A DNA stretch of 64,000 nt from Todiramphus chloris collaris (GCA_025345505.1 JANVCC010000018.1:35911191-35975190), one strand, 5' to 3'. Shown: positions 12,311 to 25,410, counted from the stretch's first letter. The notes: generated from the letters alone by a model not told the origin. Numbers and translations are program-made.

Positions 12311-15300
12311 TCTTGCATCTGTTGTAAACTGGTTTGCTCATTTCAATCAGTGCCCCTGTTTGGGATATTTGATGTCTATGACAGGCAACACACCTGGGAT
12401 CTCCACGCTTCTAAAAACCTCAGTAAAATTCCCCTTCATCCTTCCCCTCCCTTACCTGAGGAGGTGACTTTCCAAGAGGTACAGTTGCTTTAGAAATAAA
12501 ATTTTTATTAATCAAATGCTATTTTTCAAAACTGGCAATGTTTATATGGTAATGAGAGTCCTTGGGAAGTACATCAGTCAGGAATATGAAGTGGTATTTA
12601 CCAACAATAATAACTATATTTCTGTCTCCGTGCTTATGTAAAGAAAATACCTATGACAATAGTTGTCAAACCAAGTCCTCATGTTATATTCCATTCCAAG
12701 AGCAAGCCTATGCTTATTTTGTTTAGTTTCCTTCCCTTGACTGCACAACACAAGTAAAACCTATACTACTGTGTAGCAGTTTGTAATTTATCTGTCAGAG
12801 ATATGTAAAGAGCACTAGTCAATGGAATACTCAGGCACTAGCACCAGTGATGTGTTAGAAGAGAGGGAATAAGGCTTATTACAAGGGACTTAACATTTTT
12901 TTCTGTGGCAAAGGCTTGGTGAAGCCAAGTTGCTTGTATAGACCTTCCTTTGGAAAGATGAAGGTTTTAGAAAAATGCTATTAAAGGAAAAGTTGCAGCC
13001 TGAATACAAAAAAGGTGGAGAAGAGGAGATACCCTAAGTTGTACAAAAGCATTATGTTTAAAATAAAAGTGTACATGAAGTTCAGACACCATGCAATGTT
13101 TTCATGTATTAAGAAAGCTATTTCATATTATTTCAGTTATTTCAGATAGTTCTATTTCTGACAAAAGCACCAAGGTCCTAAGAAACCAAGGCCATATGTA
13201 TTAGACAGTCATCCTTATCAATCAAAATCATGTTTTCATCAGCAACACTGGTTGTGAGGTGGGGTCTCCTGTAACTGTGGCACAGAAAAAGGTTACAGGG
13301 ATTGAAGTCTAGTGAGGAATATAATGAGGCTTTAGGATTTTTCCCTTTGACAATGATTTTTGCCCGTCATCCCAATATTCATCTCCTTTGAAAGAGCTAC
13401 AAAAGCAATAAGCATGCTGAATCACACAGGCTAGAAAAAACTCTGGTTTTAGAGTTCTTATTTCCAGCCACAGCAAGACAAATGAAGAAAGGGGTGTCTC
13501 AGTATCTCACGGTGTGATTTATGCACTGCTCAATACTGCCCTGAGTTCAGACTGACAGTAGCAAAAATGGCTCAATGGGAGTCAAAGTCTAACCCAGACA
13601 TGAGGTTAATGCTGTACATCAGCTCCATTAGCACTCAGAAGTATTACATGCAAGAAAGATAAATGAATGCTGTTAGCTAGACTACAAGAGCTGTGTCTAC
13701 ACATGTTAGGGTTTAAGCACCGTCTTAGTAAGGGTGAAGAACTGAAGCCTGCCAGCCCTGTGTTACTCTTCCTAGTGCCTCAAACCCATATGAACAGCTG
13801 AAGACATAACAAACAGCCTTATTCCCTCTCCTGTCTCCAGAGGTAATTGTTGAGAAGCCTTCCTGGTGACATTTTAGAAACAGATGCAATCAAGTATGCT
13901 TTTAAGAATAGATATATTTAAAACAATAAGCCTTCAAAAATTAAAACCCATCTGTTCTTGCAGAACATAAATTCAAATACAACTCATACACACTTAGTGT
14001 CTGTGAGAAAAAAAAAATAAAAAAGATTAAGCTATTTCCTTATTTTTCTTGACACTGTTCATGTGACATATCCCTCCTTGGGACTAAAAAGCTACACAGC
14101 ACATAGTAGCTTATTGTAAAGCAGGATCTGCTACAACCACTGTGCAGGAAAGAGTGAAGGTTCTAAAGGCTGGAGGTTGAAGGTTTTAGGGCAGAGAGAC
14201 CCAAACACTGTACAAGTAATAGTGGGTGAGGAAGACACAAAAAGCTGTAATGGGATTGAATAAAACAAACTGCCCACAAAGAGAAAATGGAGCTCCTTTA
14301 GAAAAAAAAAAGTATGTCCTCTAAATTAGGAGACCCTTTTCTGGAGACCAGAAAAGGTAAATGGATTCATAGTAACCTTCCTCAGCCTTGCTGAATGAGG
14401 CAAGTAGGGTTTTACCTCCTGCAGATGAGACATGGGAGGCTGAAGTGTACAGCATGGGCACTGTATAACAGAGGATGGGGAAAGAGAGATGTTGGCTGTC
14501 CCTTGGAGCTGGCTGGGAGGCACAAAGCAGGCAGATGGGCAATTCAAATTACTTCAGTTCACCAAAGGCTTTTTATCTATCATCACTACAGGAGACCATG
14601 TTTTCTTCCTTTGTAAGGAAGGGCAGTGTTATTTGCATTTGTTAATCCACCTACAAGCAGCAGTGTCTGGACCCTTGTGGATGCCTGTTGCCCTGCAGAC
14701 AGCAGCTGGCCTTCAGGGTAACCTTACCGTGGGTCAGAGAGGGTCTGGGAATCTTCCCATACCAAATCGGACTAGCTTCTCATTCCTCCACAGCCAGACA
14801 AGGAGGTAGGTCATTGGTGGGGGACTCGGGACAGGTTGGCAGAGGCCAGAGCTCCTGGATTTGCTCTTGTCTGCCCTTCTTTTGGCTGCTCAGCTCCTGG
14901 CAATGTTGGTGGCAGAGCAGCAGCATGCTGGTGCTTGAGTACTGCTTTTTATTAGTTTGCTGGGATGCCAAGACTTTTCAGAAGAGTAACAACCTATATC
15001 TCAGATAAGTATAAATGAATTTTCATGGGCAGAAGTGGGGAGGAAAAAGCATTATCTACCCCAAGCTCTTGTCTTTAGCTAAAAATCTCAAAAGCCTAAC
15101 ACAAAAAATGGAGAATGTTAGAATTTCTTACACAAAGACTCCAAGATTTTTTATAATAGCACACAATACTCACCCTAAATATAGGGTTACTACTGGCTTT
15201 ACTATAAAAAGACAAGTTTAATAGAAGTGGTACCTGGTCTGAAAAAAAAGAAAAGGCATATTTAAACTGCATACTCCAAAGAAGTTTCCTCCCCCCTATC

Positions 15301-15410
15301 TTTATGTTTAGTTAATAGAAAGCAAAATATGAATGGATGCTATGCTGAACATTATTTTTCATGAAACCACTTCCTATGGCTTCATTTTCTTTCTTGCAAA
15401 CATTGAATGG

Positions 15411-15475
15411 AAAAAAAACCCAAAAAACAAACAACAAAACAGACAAGCAAACAAACAAACAAAAACCAACAACAC
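15411..15475. repeat. A/AC-rich simple repeat with (CAAA)n
   Basis: A strand-asymmetric low-complexity tract of A, C and few G, with a core of four CAAA units. It produces a spurious Lys/Asn/Thr/Gln-rich open frame. Confidence 0.75.
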
Positions 15476-15949
15476 CCAATCCTGAGTTAGAAAAACATCT
15501 ACAAGAAACCATGCTAAGTGAAGCTTTTTGGTGGAAAAAAAAAAAATAAATTCAGAAAGGAACTAGAAGGGCAGTAGTAATACCAAGATTAAAAGAAATG
15601 AGTTATGAGAACAAGTTAGAAAACTATGTTCATAAGTAGGCATTTAATAGAAGTGACCAAAATCATAAATAACTGAGATAACAGAAGTTTCTTTTTTAGC
15701 TTCAGTGCAGAAGAGTGGATAAGGAGAACACAAATGGAAGTTAAAGAAAAATAAATCTAAAAGTAAGCATTAAAAAAATCACTTTTCATCTCCGATAGCA
15801 GTAAGCAGGTTAAGTGACCTGCTGCTCAAAGTTATGAGGTGGTGACCTTGTGAGTACTCAGGAAGAAGACTGGACTAGAAAGTGTTGTAAAAATAATCAT
15901 ACTGCACCAAGTGAAATAATGGTTGCTTGCTGGTTCTGACATGTTCTTC

Positions 15950-15990
15950 TTTTTAAAATGTTTCTGCTTTTTTAAATGTTTCTGCTTTAA
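15950..15990. repeat. Short tandem duplication, 18 bp unit, about 2.3 copies
   Basis: The unit TTTTTTAAATGTTTCTGC occurs twice in tandem with one or two differences, followed by a partial third copy. This is a small minisatellite-like duplication. Confidence 0.7.
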
Positions 15991-16783
15991 ATGTCATCTA
16001 CCCATGCTGGTAAATCTAACATTCTGCACTGCGATTTTTCAAACTTGTAAAATATTAAGTATTTTAAAATATTAAGTATATATCTAATGATCAAGACAGT
16101 GGAAAGTTTCTGTAAGAACTTGAGATCTAAGTAACTTGATATTTAGGATGTAACATTTAAGCATCATTCTGATGTTTCAAGTACACGAGAAAGCAAACAC
16201 TGCTGATCTCTGAACACATAATGAGTGTAATCATGCTAATGAACAGGAATCATAACCCAATGTAAATGTTGAGAAATAGACTCATCATGTATATTCTATT
16301 ACATTTGCACTAAAAAGAAGGCTTTCTTCAAGCTGAAAATACTACATGAAAAGCTCTTCTATACTGTCAGCGTGTTTTGAAAACCTGGGATGATCATCAT
16401 GCATTAGCATCTTTGGTGCATTAGGAATCACCCACAACTTGCATGAAGCAGGTCTATCTTCACTTTGATTTCCTGGAGAGACGTTCCTCATAGCAACCAT
16501 GAAGGACCAAAGGCAAGGCTGATTTTATTTAGCCATTCCACTCTTTTTGCCTGCTATATTAATTTAAGTTTGAATTCAGAAAGCTGCTCTGGCTCACAAC
16601 TTCAACAAGGCATACAGGAAGGCATGTTTGCAATCCTGCTGAAATGAGGTCTGAGCCAATGCTCCAGAGCCCAACAAAATCAATGCCTTCCGTGGGTTTT
16701 GGATGAGAGCAATTTCTCAAGCAAAAGCTGGTGTCAGTTTTGGTTTTTGTTTTTATTTCTGCTTTTCTCTTATTTTATTGCAG

Positions 16784-16877
16784 TAATCCATTGCCCAGCA
16801 TTTGAAGAAGAACAAGAGGACTTGAGCAACTGGGGAAAGAACAAGTAGGCCAGAACTGGCTCAAATTGGTAGAGAAG
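16784..16877 (+). ncRNA. Candidate internal exon 1 of a spliced transcript
   Basis: This has the best splice context I found in the window: a long pyrimidine tract (about 16745-16780) ending in TTTTATTGCAG, 94 nt of sequence, then AAG|GTAAGT, which matches the donor consensus. All three frames are closed by stops; the longest open run codes for about 20 residues rich in Glu and ends in TAG at about 16846. It is therefore more likely an exon of a non-coding RNA or UTR than an internal coding exon. It may pair with the segments at 17971, 22746 and 25471 on the same strand. Not confirmed by any transcript. Confidence 0.3.
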
Positions 16878-17970
16878 GTAAGTTTCATTCTTGCCTTTAA
16901 CACTCAGGCTGGTCAGTCTGGTGTCAGTCACAGCCCATCAGCTGCAGACTCCATGCACAGGACTGATCCTTGATGTTGCCATAAAGGAGTCAAAGTATAC
17001 AAACTTCTGCAGGAGAGGAACATCCCTGTCTGGAGGGCATGGGAACAGCTCACTGTCTATTGCAAAGTGCTTTTAAAAGGAGGGATAAACTAATCTTCAT
17101 GGAGTCTAGTGTGATGGGTGGGAAAGATACCTCAAAGGTATGTGGAAATGGAAAGCCTGCAGCTGAATCCTAGTTACACAGATCTCTCTCACACTGCAAG
17201 AGAGCTCTGGATCAGGGCTTAGTGAAAGGGAATCCCAGAAGCTCAAACACCTCTTTCCCAAATACACACGATTTTCATTGTGTAGCTAAAGCAGTCTGAA
17301 AACTGCAATGGTGATAAAGGTCCTTAGCAGATGGTCTATGATACCATCAAGGATTAGTAGAAACAGTGTTACTGTAGTACTGACATGCCACAGCTGTGGT
17401 TTAGAAGCTTATCATGAAGGCTTTTTTTTCACAAACATTAAAAGAAAAAGCAGTCCATACACCAGAATATTTGCTGTGCATAGACCAAAGCACTCATGTG
17501 CACCTTAACTGAACCTAATGATAGAAACATATTCCACATCTGGATTTGTGAAAGACTTTCTTCATTTTTCTTTAATTTCTGTTGTAAACCAGCTTTTCAC
17601 TATAGTAAGTGGGTTGAATTTTGACCATGCAGCAAAAATGGTTAGGAGCTACTGATGCAAAACTTCTGCTTATAAGCAGAATCTAATGAATTAACCAACT
17701 CACTGGTGTTATATGCCACCAAAAAAATTCCATAGTATATAGAAAACACTTCTAATAACCTTGATTTTTAGAATATTTTTTTCTTAAAGCTACTAAGTAT
17801 TAGATCTTTAAAATGAAATGTGCGTTGAAAGTGATAGCATAAAACCCAAGGAATCGTAGTTAAAGGTTTATGAGAAATAGGCTTTTCACAAAATTAGGGG
17901 ATGTTCCATTTTAATAAAACTGCATTTACTTATCTAATCTGCTTTTAATTTTAATCTGCATCTTCTTCAG

Positions 17971-18153
17971 ACAGGCAATTAGAATTTTATGATGAGGATA
18001 AACACTTCTAGGAGCTGCTCTACCAGCAGAAGTTCCCTTGTCCTTCTCGCCTCCCTACCCTACCAGCTCCATCCAGCCACCTTGATGCTCTTCACAAAGA
18101 TTAGGCAAGTCACTCTCCCTTATGAGCCATGTCTAGATGTTGCAGAAACTAAA
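17971..18153 (+). ncRNA. Candidate internal exon 2 of a spliced transcript
   Basis: A pyrimidine-rich acceptor (…TGCATCTTCTTCAG) precedes 17971 and an AAA|GTAAGT donor follows 18153. The 183 nt between contain early stops in all three frames, although from 17989 one frame stays open through the donor. If real, it is non-coding or a UTR. Confidence 0.22.
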
Positions 18154-19486
18154 GTAAGTGTCCTTTATCCATGAGAGCTCACATGCACTAATGACATTAA
18201 AGCATAAATCATATGATCTGATAGCATGCATCAATATGAACCATTCCTCAGAGCAGAAAGCCAATAAATGCTGCCTGATAATTGAAATTTGGCTGTTATA
18301 ATGCAATTCTCCAAACAGAATAATTTTAAATGTGGGAAGATCTTCCAGGTGTTTGAGTGGGATCTTTTATTTTTCTGTTTTGAGGTGGGGGCATATTGTA
18401 TACGTGCTATAATAGAGATGGTCTTATTGACACTGGTTTCCTCTCTCTTGCATTATTGTAATAGTAGATAGTTATAGGTGGGAGTATGGTCAAGAAGTAC
18501 AGAGGTGACGGTGGAAAACAGAACCTAAGTTTTAATTTTCCATTGATTTCTTTCCCAACGACCTTAAAAAGTTTGAGATATATTTAGTCAAAGTAATCAG
18601 ACTGTCCCAGGAAAAAGCAAGACTTTTAGAGCAAGATTTAATAAGCCATCTCATAAAAAAGAGAGAATTGTATTTATATTTAGGGTTGTTTTACATTCCT
18701 TTCTAATTGCACATCCCAAAAAGATGTCCTTTTTCAACAAACTCCTATCCACAGCCTTGACTTAATTATGCAGATAATAAACGGTTGTGTAGCAGAGTTA
18801 TTCTGTTCTTCCTTTGATCCACTACTAGAAGTGTCTTTATTTAGGGTACTTTGATCATACATGTGAAAGTAAATACAGGACACACAGCATTTTAAAAAAG
18901 ATAGGTCCATTGTATTTTCTTGAAACAGTAAAGATATCATCTTTTTTTTTTCTTCCATGTAAAAAGTTCTTAAGATCCTTTTATTACAGGTAACTCAGAC
19001 AGTTTCTGCAGTTAGTATCAAGGAGAGGGTAAGGTATCCAGATCAAGGTGCTGGCTCAGCAATTGTTCACACTCTTTGAATGACTCCTTAGAGATGCCTT
19101 TGTCTTTCCACACACAGAAGCACTGATGAATTTGCACTGCTTATGTCTGTCGTTATCGCTCTGTGGGAGCAATATGTAAAGGAGGAAAAGTGCTGATCCA
19201 TGGGTATGGCCTTGCACAGAAAAGAAGGATGGCAGGTCACTGTCACTCTTCCTGTCCTGCACTGACCACAAACTTATTACACTGATTCTGTGTTTAAAGG
19301 GAAAAGGTAGAGGCATTCAAGACTGTGCAGCGCTCTTCTATGTACCTTGCTTGGTATGTGGCTTCTCTCAGGCATTTTGAAAGTCCTCCTTTGAGAGGTG
19401 GCACTCTCCAATTTTACATAGGAGAATTTGTATTTAAAGAGTGACAAGTGAGCAGTCCATGAAATTTCTCCTTGTTTCAAACATAT
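18154..19486. other. Unannotated non-coding DNA
   Basis: AT-rich, with a T10 run near 18940. Nothing else supported. Confidence 0.55.
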
Positions 19487-19827
19487 CACTCTCTACAACT
19501 ACCTGAAAGGACATTGTAGAGAGGCTGGTGCTGGGCTCTTCACTCAGGTAATTAGTGACAGAACCAGAGGGAATGGCCTCAAGCTGAAAGAAGGTAGGTT
19601 TAGACTAGACACTAGGAAAAAATTCTTCATGGAAAGGGTAGTGAGATATTGGAATGGACTGCCCAGGGAGGGGGTTGAGTCACCATCCCTGGATGTGTTT
19701 AAACATCGCTTGGATGGGGTGTGGGGGGACGTGGTCTAGGGGTGAACTTGTAGAGTAGGGCTAATGGTTGGACACAATGATCCAAAGGGTCTTTTCCAAC
19801 TTGAGTGATTCTGTGATTCTGTGATTT
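19487..19827 (+). mobile_element. CR1 LINE, 5'-truncated 3' end (about 340 bp)
   Basis: Begins with 'ctctctacaactacctgaaagg' and runs through the degenerate ORF2 C-terminus (RTRGNG-like and [20 protein letters not shown] segments) into the 3' UTR. It ends with two ATTCTGTG units (about 19808-19825), the diagnostic CR1 tail. The sequence is close to the CR1 consensus in my reading, including the 'ggacatggtctag' and 'tccaacttgagtg' blocks, so it is one of the better-preserved copies. No complete domain remains. Confidence 0.92.
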
Positions 19828-20282
19828 TCTATAATCTCCTAATGAAAGAATTACTGGCCCATAATTACCAAAGACATTACTATTTTTTTGTTTGTTTTTT
19901 TTGTTTGAGCTTCCTTTTTAAACAAATGGCATTTTCCAGTCCCCTGGAGTGCAATATTGTAATCACTACCAACTTGCTAGGAAGATTCTTAAAGATTGGA
20001 TTATCACAACCTAGAAAACAAACAGGAAGTGTATGTCACACTCAGCGGTTTGATAAGCATATCTTCTCTTGACATTTTTAATTTCTAACAGTGAGTCAGT
20101 TCTTCATTCCATAAGGAAAAAGACTGGGCAAACCTTTTTCTGGCATCTTCTGGTTAAAATGGAGATGAGGAAATCCTGTGCTCTGTTCATATCTCCTTTG
20201 ACTGTTCCACTTGCTTTTAGACTCTCCAGCTGATCTCATCAACCTTTGATTTCTGTTTCCCATTTTCAGAAAAACCCTGTCC

Positions 20283-20628
20283 TGTTGCTGTTTATGCCGG
20301 GAGCAGAGAGATGCAGCAACATATAAATTCAGCAAGAGCAGGCAAAAGAAGCAACTTCATTAATTTACAACCTTGTTTTATATACCCTAGCCCCATAGGG
20401 TGACTGGTCAGTGATCACCCATCTCCTAGGGTGATTGGCTAAAGTCCTACAACACCCATTTCAAAATATTTTTCCTATGTACCATAAACAGAACTTAACA
20501 AAACACCAGGTGTTGGTCCAGCTTACAAAAACCATCCTACTCTTTCTCATAACATGTGTGAGAAAGGCAGGATTCTCACCAAATATTGTGAGAACCTGAG
20601 AAAATCCCTCAGCTTTTCAGCATCCACA
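20283..20628 (-). mobile_element. Solo LTR copy A, ERVK-type, minus strand (346 bp)
   Basis: Read on the minus strand, the element begins TGTGGATGCTGAAAAGC and ends CAGCAACA. It is flanked by CTGTCC (20277-20282) and CTGTCT (20629-20634), a 6 bp target duplication with one mismatch. It aligns over its full length, with small gaps, to copy B at 47005-47348. Both share the CCAAT-like 'gccaatcaccct' block, the TATATAAAAC promoter motif (20376-20384 here) and the 'cttgctgaattt' block. The AATAAA seen in copy B is mutated here. A 6 bp duplication and a TATA box just upstream of the polyadenylation signal are typical of class II (alpha/beta-retrovirus-like) elements. No internal viral sequence adjoins it, so it is a solo LTR. 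Confidence 0.87.
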
Positions 20629-21603
20629 CTGTCTGGTGAGGTAAGCAGGAAAGACTGTAGCAAACTAACTATGCAGCTTCCAAGATCTGTGATTTTGTTA
20701 TCACACCGGAGTGTTTAGGAAAAAAACACCACTGTCTACACAGAGATTATGGTTAGTAGTACACATTACTGCATGCAGGTTATTTGAGAGGAAATTAAGG
20801 ACATTTTAGTTTATGCTTTGACTGTTAAACCTTAAAAAATATGAATTCCCATGTTAATAATCACCCTCACTGAACTGACATCTGAATTCATTTTGCCTTG
20901 AATTTTGCAGACATGGAAATGTATATTTTTAGCACTGTAGTCTTTAAACATGTAATGGGATAAGAGGTACTTCTTGTTAGCTCAAAGACTGCATTACCAG
21001 TCTTGCCTGCTTGTTTAATGTCAGTGTCAGTGGGGAAGGCTTGCTGTGTTCTGCCTTCTGCCTTCTCGCTGACCACTTGCTACAGCTTTGCCAGCTGCAT
21101 CTCCTCTGATCAAATCCATCAAGTGCAGAACACACAGTTCTCATTTTTTTCCCTTCCCCCTCCTGTTTCACATTTCCCAAACTCATTTTAAACCACTTCG
21201 AAGTGGTTGCAATAAAAACTGCTTTGGTGTTCCATGGACTGGCTCAGCCAGTGTCAGGCTCATCTGCTCTGGGTCAAATTCCAAATTTCTCATTCAGACA
21301 GGACACCTGTGACCTGAAATGGTTGCCCTGCCCTCCATGGCATGGGGCAGACACTTCCAAAAGATTGTCTTGACTTCACTGGCTTGCCTGAAAGTAGCGT
21401 GTTACATCTCCCATTTCACCATCTACCCATCTATTCAAATGCAGCAGAAGCAGAGAAGACTCCACTCCCCATCTTGCCACAGGGACCACAGGTCTTGCTC
21501 CTCACAGCTGCTGCTGCTGCCCCTTCTGCTGCAGGAAGGCAGAAACTGGAGAACTGGAACAGACCCCCTCTGGACTTGCTCTTAGCCCTGCTCTGGAAGA
21601 GAA
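20629..21603. other. Unannotated non-coding DNA with a perfect palindrome
   Basis: Holds an 18 bp perfect palindrome at 21191-21208. The segment 21300-21600 is GC-richer, with two overlapping open frames of about 90 codons (21319-21585, 21342-21614) that show no family motif; one has an alanine/leucine run from a CTG repeat. Confidence 0.5.
21191..21208. repeat. Perfect 18 bp palindrome
   Basis: AACCACTTCGAAGTGGTT equals its own reverse complement. It could be a dimeric protein binding site or chance (roughly 0.2 perfect 18 bp palindromes are expected in 64 kb of random sequence). Confidence 0.6.
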
Positions 21604-21606
21604 TGT

Positions 21607-21816
21607 ATCATTGAATCACAGAATGCATTGGGTTGGAAGGGACCCCTAAAGGTCATCTAGTCCACCCCCCCCTGCAGTAAGCAGGGACATCCTCAACTCA
21701 ATCGGGTTGGTCAGAGCCTCATCAGGCCTGGCCTTGAATGTCCCCAGGGATGGAGCCTCCACCGCCTCCCTGGGTAACCTGTTCCAGTGTTCCCTCACCC
21801 TCGAGAGCAGGGTGCA
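21607..21816 (-). mobile_element. CR1 LINE 3' end, minus strand (about 210 bp)
   Basis: Read on the plus strand it starts with the reverse complement of the CR1 tail ('atcattgaatcacagaat') and continues 'gggttggaagggacc', 'aaaggtcatctagtcca', 'ctgcagtaagcagggaca' and 'cctccctgggtaacctgttcc'. This is the CR1 subtype whose UTR carries the CCTGCAG...AGCAGGGACATC block, different from the copies at 3.0, 5.0 and 19.5 kb. The homology fades near 21816, before the ORF2 C-terminal FF(T/L)ERV segment, so only the UTR and the last codons remain. Confidence 0.92.
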
Positions 21817-24621
21817 CCCTCAAGAGCACAGATTTATTTCCCAGACAAGTCTTAGGAAAGACAAGGAAACCAGTTCTCCCCTGACCTCGCTCCTCACCCA
21901 CTCACAGATTTATCCCACTTTTATTTATTAAAACTTCTCCCTTAAGAGAGAGGAAGAAGGGGTGGCTGTCTTCAGAGTCATCTGTGCCCTCAGTATATTC
22001 ATCAGTTGCACTGAAATGGCAGAAGGAGTGAAAAGAGCATTAGGTTATACCTGTACCACTGAACCTCTAGGAATCTTCATATTTTAAATTTACAAGTTTA
22101 AATAAGAAACATCAAATATAAATCTTGACAGATGCTTACTAATGTTTTCTTTATTCATCTGTATGAAATTACTAGAAACACTTTGCTCTAATGGCTTTTT
22201 TTTTTGCTTTTTTTTTTCCCCTGAAAAATGAACAGAGTTCTTCCTGTTTGTTCACAGCAATAAAGAAATTACATACATATACATAATTATCAGTGATTTA
22301 AATATAGAAGCATATGGATCCATGAAGGAAAATATTGCCAGATGTGCCTATTTCTGTATTTCAGTGGGTGTTTAGGTTACTCTGACAGAATTACATTAGA
22401 AAGAGATCACATATATAGAATTTTGTCAATTCTAATGCAGTTATTTTACTTGTATAATGGTACATAATTATGTAATTGGGGTAAATATACTTAGTAGTTG
22501 CAATAAGCAACTATCTGACAAAATGCTATTCAGAAATGCCAGCTGATTGTGGTGGCATATACGGGATAGTTGAAATTAGTCGATCACAAAAGTTCTTCTT
22601 TGTCTCGTTTCTCACAGAAACCTCCCATTTGCTAGCTGCACTACACCTTCACCCTTGCTGGCTTGCTAATTTTCATGTTTATGTTTCTGTCATATCCACT
22701 GGCATCTTTCTATGTGTTTCATTGCTAATTGTTTTCCTCTCTCAGGAAGTAAGTCACCAGAAATTTGCTGGCATTTCTGATATTATCTATCCATGCACCA
22801 CTTCTTATCTAATCACTCACAGCGAGCTTTTCTTTTCCAAGGGTTTCCATTAATTTTCTAGGTGAGCATTCATTATGAGATGAGAGACCAAAACCAGAGT
22901 TGACTTTTAGCCTTTGTCTCAATTCAATAAAGCAAAAAAATTGCCCTTTTGCTGCAGAGACATTAGATTGGGAGCAGGTGTCAAGGGCATTGAGGTGCTG
23001 CAGAAGTGGCCTCTGTGAGAAATGGTCAGGAGCTGCCCCATGCCAGGCAAAGACATTCCCAGTTTGAGGAAGGAGTAACAGAGAGGGGTGGTTATTGACA
23101 GACCCCAGCATTCCCCACCTCTTGTACTGCTTGGAGGGTAGCAGACCAGGAGTGAAGCAGTGAACATGGAAAAGAGGGGTGGAACAGTGCTGGTTTAATG
23201 TTTGTCATGTTGTTTCCCACTAATCTGTTTTAATTGCTAAAAAATTAAAACTCATTTTCCTTCAATCAAGACTGTTTTGACCAAAACAGTAATTGGTAGG
23301 CAATCCCACATCTGTATCTCAATCCACGAGATCTCTTGGTCATGGGTTTTTTCCTATTCTCTTTCCTCATCCCAGTGGAGTGGATAAAGTGAGCAGCTGG
23401 GTTGGAGTTTGGCTGATAGACATGGCTAAACCAAAGCAAAAAGATTTTGTTTGGATGTTTATGTTCTAAATCTCTCAGACGTAACAGACTTTCCATCAGG
23501 CCCAAGATTTCAGAAATGAAGCTCAAGGCCTGCCTGACCTCTGCTCTCCTCTTATTTCAGTTCAGTCAAACATTTCAGCAGTCCATTTAGATGCGCTTTA
23601 AGTTTTAATACAGTTGTTATTAAGCAAAGCACTTGAGAAGGATTTGGGCGTTAATGATTAGAAACCTTCTTCATTTTCACAGTTGAAATACTGATTCAGT
23701 TCTCTTTCTGCTAGTTGATGGAAGGTCTCCAGAAGTCTGCCACATTATTCTCACTTTGATTTTTTTCTCAGAGCACTAAACTGTCCTTTATTTCCAACTA
23801 AGACATAGCACTTTTTTATCCCAGCATGTTCCTTCCAATCCAATCATTGCAAAAAATTCAGACTTACATAAGACAGAGCCTGTTTTTTTCCCATCACACA
23901 GCATAGTACCACATTTTGAGCAATTAAAAGCTGCAAGTCAAAAAGGTACGCACATTCCAAATTCACATTGGAAATACATCTTCTATTTTCAGGCAAAAAA
24001 GAAGACCATTAAGAGCACATAACAGAAGTGAAAATAAGTCATGTGCTAGGCTCCTTAGCAGCTGTTATGACATACATTAATTCGGCAATACATTTTGAGA
24101 TATTTGAGGTTTGAGGGCTAATTTGGCTCTCAGAGTGTTCACAGTGTAGCTTCTCCACTTCTCCTCCACATCCTAACTAGGCAGATGCCAGAAGACACAC
24201 ACAGCTGAGACACAGGGCTCTATGAGGACAGCATTACCTACCTTACTGTCCACTCAGAACTTTTCCAGGTATCTCTGAAGCAAGGAAGAAGATAGGCACT
24301 CAGACAAACACACAGGAACAGAAGTCTACAGTGTGATACTATTAACCACTGAACAGCTGCTTATCTGAACCGTTCATCGGGAGATTTAAGACTAGTTTTC
24401 ACGAGCAAGAAATGTTACCGCTGCACATCCAGGAATTGCTGCTGTTCTTGGGGATCCAGCCTCACAGATCTCCAGGTTGGGGCCCTTAGTTCTGAAAAAA
24501 ATGTAGGTTTTAATTCAATATAGTACTCTGCAATTAATTAGTAATCTCATTAAGGGAAACAAGGCTTTGCTATGTAATAAAATTCTGAGCGGAGTGTGCC
24601 ATGTGACAGGCAGTGATTTCT
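21817..24621. other. Unannotated non-coding DNA
   Basis: AT-rich, with T-runs near 22198-22218. Apart from the candidate exon at 22746-22861 nothing is supported. Confidence 0.55.
22746..22861 (+). ncRNA. Candidate internal exon 3 of a spliced transcript
   Basis: The acceptor TTGTTTTCCTCTCTCAG is strong, and a TAG|GTGAGC donor follows 22861. One frame is open from the acceptor for 36 codons and closes 8 nt before the donor, so it is not a clean internal coding exon. It lies between the candidate exons at 18.0 and 25.5 kb on the same strand. Confidence 0.18.
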
Positions 24622-24828
24622 TGACATTTCTTCACAGAAAGGGTTGTAAAGCACTTGAACAGGCTGCCAAGGGAAGAGGTTGAGTCACTGTCCCTGAAGG
24701 TATTTAAAAGACATGTAGATGTGATGCTTAGGGACATGGTTTAGTGGTGACCTGGCAATGTTGGGTTAACGGCTGGACTTGATGATCTTGAAGGCTATTT
24801 ATGAGCCTAACAATTCTATGATTTTATC
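24622..24828 (+). mobile_element. CR1 LINE, 5'-truncated 3' end (about 205 bp)
   Basis: Starts at the FFTERV-like codons ('tcttcacagaaagggttg'), then 'aacaggctgccaaggga', 'gagtcactgtccctgaagg', 'agggacatggtttagtggtg' and 'ggacttgatgatcttgaagg', ending in 'caattctatgatttta'. The 'gggacatggtttagtggtga' block matches the subtype of the long element at 49.6-52.9 kb. Diverged and non-coding. Confidence 0.9.
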
Positions 24829-25407
24829 ATTTTTAAAGGGGACATGTTCACCCTTGCTCTGAAATTCAGAAAGTTGCTCTTTAACATTGCAAGCACACAG
24901 GAAGAGCTAAAATTTGTGTTTTCTTACCTGCTTCTGCTACGGACAATCCTGCACCTACAGATTTTTGCAGTGTAATATGTAAATTTGCTCAGTATTTTCC
25001 TAAATCAGAAGCCCCAGTGTCCTTTTAAGGTCTTGGAAAGGTTGTTGTTACCAAGACTGACAGGTTTGTGCAGCAAGCATGCACTGAGTACATTTTAATA
25101 CAAACATTGTTAATTCAACTTTGTCAAATACAAGTCATCATTAGGAAGAGGTACATGATGCAAGAAAGTAGCTGTCATTTTAAATTAGCTTCATATCATA
25201 GTTATAGATTTCTAATATACATTTAATTACAATGATTACAAGCCCTTCTAAATTATCAGCTAGGTCTTTGGGAATATCACTCTCTTTATTTCACTCTGCT
25301 TTAATTTATCGTTCCCAAATAGAGGACAATTATCATTTGCAGCCAGCTGCTCCTCAAACACACTAGAGAAAAGGGATTTATTTCTGAAGCTCTTTCTCAG
25401 TTGTTTC

Positions 25408-25410
<3 letters not shown>

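Larger units (their letters stand above)
12311..16783. other. Unannotated non-coding DNA
   Basis: Contains AC-rich simple sequence at 15411-15475, a tandem 18 bp duplication at 15950-15990, and a 13 bp direct repeat (AAAATATTAAGTA, twice) near 16050-16080. Block 14390-14960 has overlapping frames of about 100 codons on both strands, but these share no family motif. No gene is supported. Confidence 0.55.

Noticed and set aside
14395..15008. Cluster of overlapping frames (73-106 codons) as a coding gene
   Set aside because: Frames on both strands overlap, show no family motif, and no good splice pair encloses them; higher GC alone explains the few stops.
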